This document shows positions 61,955 through 64,000 of a stretch of 64,000 nt of DNA, piece by piece. Below the pieces are notes generated by a model. That model was not told the origin of the DNA. It worked only from the letters and a program-made list of their open reading frames with translations, and did no database searches. Within the stretch, counting starts at the first letter, position 1, and each line of letters starts with the position of its first letter. Source of the DNA: Bacillota bacterium (GTDB lineage: Bacteria; Bacillota; Clostridia; Oscillospirales; Ruminococcaceae); NCBI GenBank assembly GCA_023443315.1, contig JAEZVA010000097.1, positions 1 to 64,000 of the forward strand. The letters run 5' to 3'. Made by a program: the position numbers and the translations under genes.

Positions 61955-62444
61955 ACCAAAAAACCTATACGGTAGACTTCCTCACCAACAGCGGGGCAAG
62001 AACAACGGTCTTGTGCCGCAGTATTACGTGGAAAACAGCCGCGAAGTCATCACTCCGCAGGAGATAATTATGCAGGTGCAGGAGTAATTGGCACGCCGTC
62101 CTATTGTTCACACAAGTCCAAGCGGGAAGAACCGTGAAGATAAGCAGAACGTCCACCTAGAAAGCGCCGGACGGGACGAGCAAAAAAGCGCATCGCCGAA
62201 ATGGACACTTTCCTTCAGGGGAAGCCCACCGCCCTGACCGAATACGACCACCCACCGTCAGGTGAGTGTGACGCTTTTGTCCGGCGGCTGATTGAAAAGG
62301 TCACCTGTCTACAAAGTGACCGCTAGTGGTCACTTATGACAAATTCACCGTGGAATTTAAGTCTAGCGTGACGGTGGATGTGGATGAATAGGCCTGAAAA
62401 TGAGCAAGGCACTCTACGAAAATACAACGCAGGGTGCCTTGCTC
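61955..62444 (+). pseudogene. Serine recombinase 3' remnant, copy 3, with terminator
   Basis: Largest recombinase remnant on the plus strand. Pieces in changing frames are KTYTVDFLT (about 61960), KNNGLVPQYYVENS, REVITPQEIIMQVQE (the recombinase-domain end), then RIAEMDTFLQGKPTALTEYD, CDAFVRRLIEKVT, and after damage KFTVEFKSSVTVDVDE with a stop near 62391. The zinc-ribbon part is deleted. A hairpin related to the other two copies lies at 62402-62444. Confidence 0.8.
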
Positions 62445-62446
62445 GA

Positions 62447-62920
62447 TTAACCCATGTGCTGCGCTAGATTGACAGCAAACGCTTCAGCTCTTTTCAGATC
62501 GTCCGCATTTGGTTTTCCTTTATTCATGCCACCAAATGTTTTGAGTATGCTGTTTGTGTTGAATCCCGCACAACTGTATTCGTCAACAATGCGGTAGCCT
62601 TTGGAAAGAAGAATATCCCTAAGGCCCTTGTGATCCTTGGCCATCTTCTTTTCATTGTAAATACCGCTGGTTGAAAAGATAAACGCTTTTTTATTCTGCA
62701 CATGTGGGAGTGCATTTGCCAGTTCAAGCATCGGCGCATAATGCTTCCCGCTATCGATGCCTGCGCCAAACCCGACGAGGTCATACGTGCCAATCTCCTC
62801 GACCGAAAGCGCACCAGGATGTTTGATTTCAGCTCCAAGCGCATTCGCCATTGCGCCTGCAACTCTTTCCGTGTTGTTGTGATGGTACGAATAAACCATC
62901 AAAAGAGCGGATATTTTCAT
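62447..62920 (-). CDS. Flavodoxin family protein
   Basis: 157-residue FMN-binding flavodoxin-like protein. The FMN phosphate loop is MVYSYHHNNTERVAGAMANA (YHHNNTER), and GTYDLVGFGAGIDSGKHYAP and NKKAFIFSTSGIYNEKKMAK match the second and third loops. Length is within the flavodoxin range. Start at 62920 has only a distant GGGGG. It lies on the minus strand before a recombinase remnant. Redox partner unknown. Confidence 0.88.
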   Translation of the reverse strand: MKISALLMVYSYHHNNTERVAGAMANALGAEIKHPGALSVEEIGTYDLVGFGAGIDSGKHYAPMLELANALPHVQNKKAFIFSTSGIYNEKKMAKDHKGLRDILLSKGYRIVDEYSCAGFNTNSILKTFGGMNKGKPNADDLKRAEAFAVNLAQHMG

Positions 62921-63037
62921 TTTGGTACGGATACCCCCTTATTAATCTTGCTCAAAACCAAATCATCATAGAAGAAACAGCTGCTTGTTCCTCGCTGCCT
63001 TTTTCGGTAAACGCGTACGCTTCCTCGCACGATAGCA

Positions 63038-63496
63038 CTATGCCTCTAAATTCTTATGTTCAATATTCTGTGACGGTTGAGACCACTTTAATGCATAGTA
63101 CACGATAAACAGGTTACACGCAATTTCTATTGCGCTGAAAAAGATATAATGAAGTGATGGCGCAGAGCCGACAAAAAACGAACCAATCTGGTAAATCGCC
63201 ATCAGAAGCCCCGCCGAGATATTCATGATTTTGTTTGCCCTGAATTTCAAAACCTTTGACAGCACAATCATCACAAATGGTATTTCCAGCGAAATTGCGG
63301 CGACGAGCAAAAACCCCTGATTCATTTCAATCCCTGCCGTGTTTCCTGCTAATAGTCCTTTAAGAACCGATGCTTCCATGTTCGAAAGCACATCGCACAA
63401 AATATAGTTTACCGATAAAAATGTCCAGAGAACAGAGAAAATATCCTTTTTGTTCTTTAACTTGATGGACTCCATGCTTGTATTGCTGTTACCCAT
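63038..63496 (-). CDS. DUF6326-like membrane protein
   Basis: 152-residue membrane protein with four hydrophobic helices: WTFLSVNYILCDVLSNM, GFLLVAAISLEIPFVMIVLS, SAGLLMAIYQIGSFFVGS and YIFFSAIEIACNLFIVYYAL. The arrangement fits the DUF6326 family, function unknown. Start at 63496 with AGGAGG eight bases upstream. It follows the XRE regulator gene by about 40 bases on the same strand and may be controlled by it. Confidence 0.78.
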   Translation of the reverse strand: MGNSNTSMESIKLKNKKDIFSVLWTFLSVNYILCDVLSNMEASVLKGLLAGNTAGIEMNQGFLLVAAISLEIPFVMIVLSKVLKFRANKIMNISAGLLMAIYQIGSFFVGSAPSLHYIFFSAIEIACNLFIVYYALKWSQPSQNIEHKNLEA

Positions 63497-63533
63497 GATG
63501 CATTCCTCCTATTAATACTGGCATATGCCGCGG

Positions 63534-63776
63534 TCAATTGCGATTATTTTTCGTGTCATCCTCTACTTCATATAAGAACACCTCGCCGATTGGCACACCA
63601 AAGGCATGCGCAATTCGAAAGGCCAACTCAAGGGATGGCGCATACTTCCCTGCCTCGACAGCCACGATGGTCTGGCGCGATGCGCCCACTTTTTCTGCGA
63701 GCTCCAGCTGTGTCATCTCATCGGCAAAAAACCGCAGCCGGCGTATGTTGTTGGTGATAATCAGCCTTTTACCCAT
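63534..63776 (-). CDS. XRE family helix-turn-helix regulator
   Basis: 80-residue DNA-binding protein with the Cro/C1-type fold: TNNIRRLRFFADEMTQLELA, EKVGASRQTIVAVEAGKYAP, SLELAFRIAHAFGVPIGEVF. The C-terminus is acidic. The ATG at 63776 has AGAGGCG upstream and overlaps the end of the next minus-strand gene by 8 bases. Such regulators next to small DUF6442-like membrane proteins are common in Clostridia. Confidence 0.92.
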   Translation of the reverse strand: MGKRLIITNNIRRLRFFADEMTQLELAEKVGASRQTIVAVEAGKYAPSLELAFRIAHAFGVPIGEVFLYEVEDDTKNNRN

Positions 63777-64000
63777 TGCGCACGCCTCTTTCATAAAGAT
63801 AGACGCTTACACCACCTTCCACAATATTTCCGCCGAAGTACGAGCCCAGCATGATATGCAGCGTATCGACGGCGGTTCCGCCGAAGGCCAGCATGAAAAG
63901 AGCGGCAATGAAGCCCACACCGATACAGACTTGACCGACCCGCGCGGATTTTAAGGTGATCAGTTTTTCCATTTCGTCCTCAGCGGTAGCGGATGCGATG
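63769..64000 (-). CDS. Small membrane protein, DUF6442/DUF6773-like, 5' end outside the window
   Basis: The frame is open to the window edge; an internal ATG at 63972 exists, but the upstream residues (ASATAEDEME) are protein-like, so the gene probably starts beyond 64000. Two hydrophobic helices are seen: VGQVCIGVGFIAALFMLAFG and TLHIMLGSYFGGNIVEGGVS. Pairing with an XRE regulator fits the DUF6442/DUF6773 group. It overlaps the XRE gene by 8 bases. Confidence 0.65.
   Translation of the reverse strand, partial: IASATAEDEMEKLITLKSARVGQVCIGVGFIAALFMLAFGGTAVDTLHIMLGSYFGGNIVEGGVSVYLYERGVRNG

Noticed and set aside
1..64000. CRISPR arrays, rRNA genes, intact transposases or replication origins
   Set aside because: Looked for regular repeats, rRNA cores, transposase genes and DnaA-box clusters; none was seen.

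Overview
The window looks like a chromosomal segment of a Gram-positive member of the Bacillota, most likely class Clostridia. The reasons are: strong GGAGG-type ribosome binding sites; the conserved darA-holB-ricT gene order; an MltG with a long cytoplasmic N-terminus; a lipoprotein-type sugar-binding protein; DegV, DUF975, DUF3021 and DUF6326 proteins; and decayed serine recombinases of clostridial type. By eye, roughly the first 36 kb is richer in G+C and housekeeping-like, while about 39-64 kb is more A+T rich and accessory. No CRISPR array, rRNA or intact insertion sequence was seen. One tRNA gene, tRNA-Thr(CGT), is present.

Region by region. 1-8 kb (+): the 3' end of a PcrA/UvrD helicase, then an Lrp/AsnC regulator, ThyX, a DJ-1/PfpI protein, 5-formyltetrahydrofolate cyclo-ligase, MltG and a U32 peptidase-family protein, with an MBL-fold hydrolase opposite. 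8-17 kb: a coiled-coil protein, an epimerase-like protein, an HD-GYP protein, a DUF975 membrane protein, the tRNA, an operon of glpK, a CDP-alcohol phosphatidyltransferase and a GNAT, and an overlapping pair encoding an FAD-Rieske oxidoreductase and a tocopherol-cyclase-like protein. 17-24 kb: a remnant of a collagen-like-protein C-terminal domain, a membrane protein, a YyaL-type protein, a methionine gamma-lyase-family protein, a GNAT and two tandem M42 peptidases. 24-33 kb (-): femX-like, Orn/Lys/Arg decarboxylase, GNAT, darA, holB, ricT and murD. 32-37 kb: an ABC-2 exporter with a tandem-HTH MerR regulator, an amino-acid permease behind an apparent attenuator, and a decayed chemotaxis-receptor gene. 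37-39.7 kb: TetR with a clear promoter/operator, an aldo/keto reductase and a ZIP metal transporter.

40-45.4 kb (-): flavodoxin, SDR, TspO, phytoene-desaturase-like, CrtQ-like and CrtO-like genes. The last three resemble the late steps of staphyloxanthin synthesis, but no CrtM-type synthase is visible here. 45.7-50 kb: an alpha/beta hydrolase, a LytTR-DUF3021 pair, a cysteine-rich protein and an acyltransferase-like protein. 49.8-52 kb: a MarR gene and a MATE exporter, separated by a structured leader with a terminator that could be a ligand-sensing RNA. 52-54.6 kb: an arsenic operon with ArsR, a thioredoxin-like protein lacking its CxxC, Acr3, an ArsN1-like acetyltransferase and ArsC.

54.6-62.4 kb: three decayed 3' ends of related serine recombinases, each followed by a similar hairpin. 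They flank a four-gene sugar ABC transporter in E. coli ytfQ-ytfR-ytfT-yjfF order and a DegV gene, together with a broken gene carrying two in-frame TGA codons. The window ends in a flavodoxin, a DUF6326 membrane protein, an XRE regulator and a small membrane protein cut by the window edge. The best leads are the carotenoid-like cluster without a synthase, the structured RNA before the MATE gene, the FAD-Rieske/tocopherol-cyclase pair and the arsenic operon.
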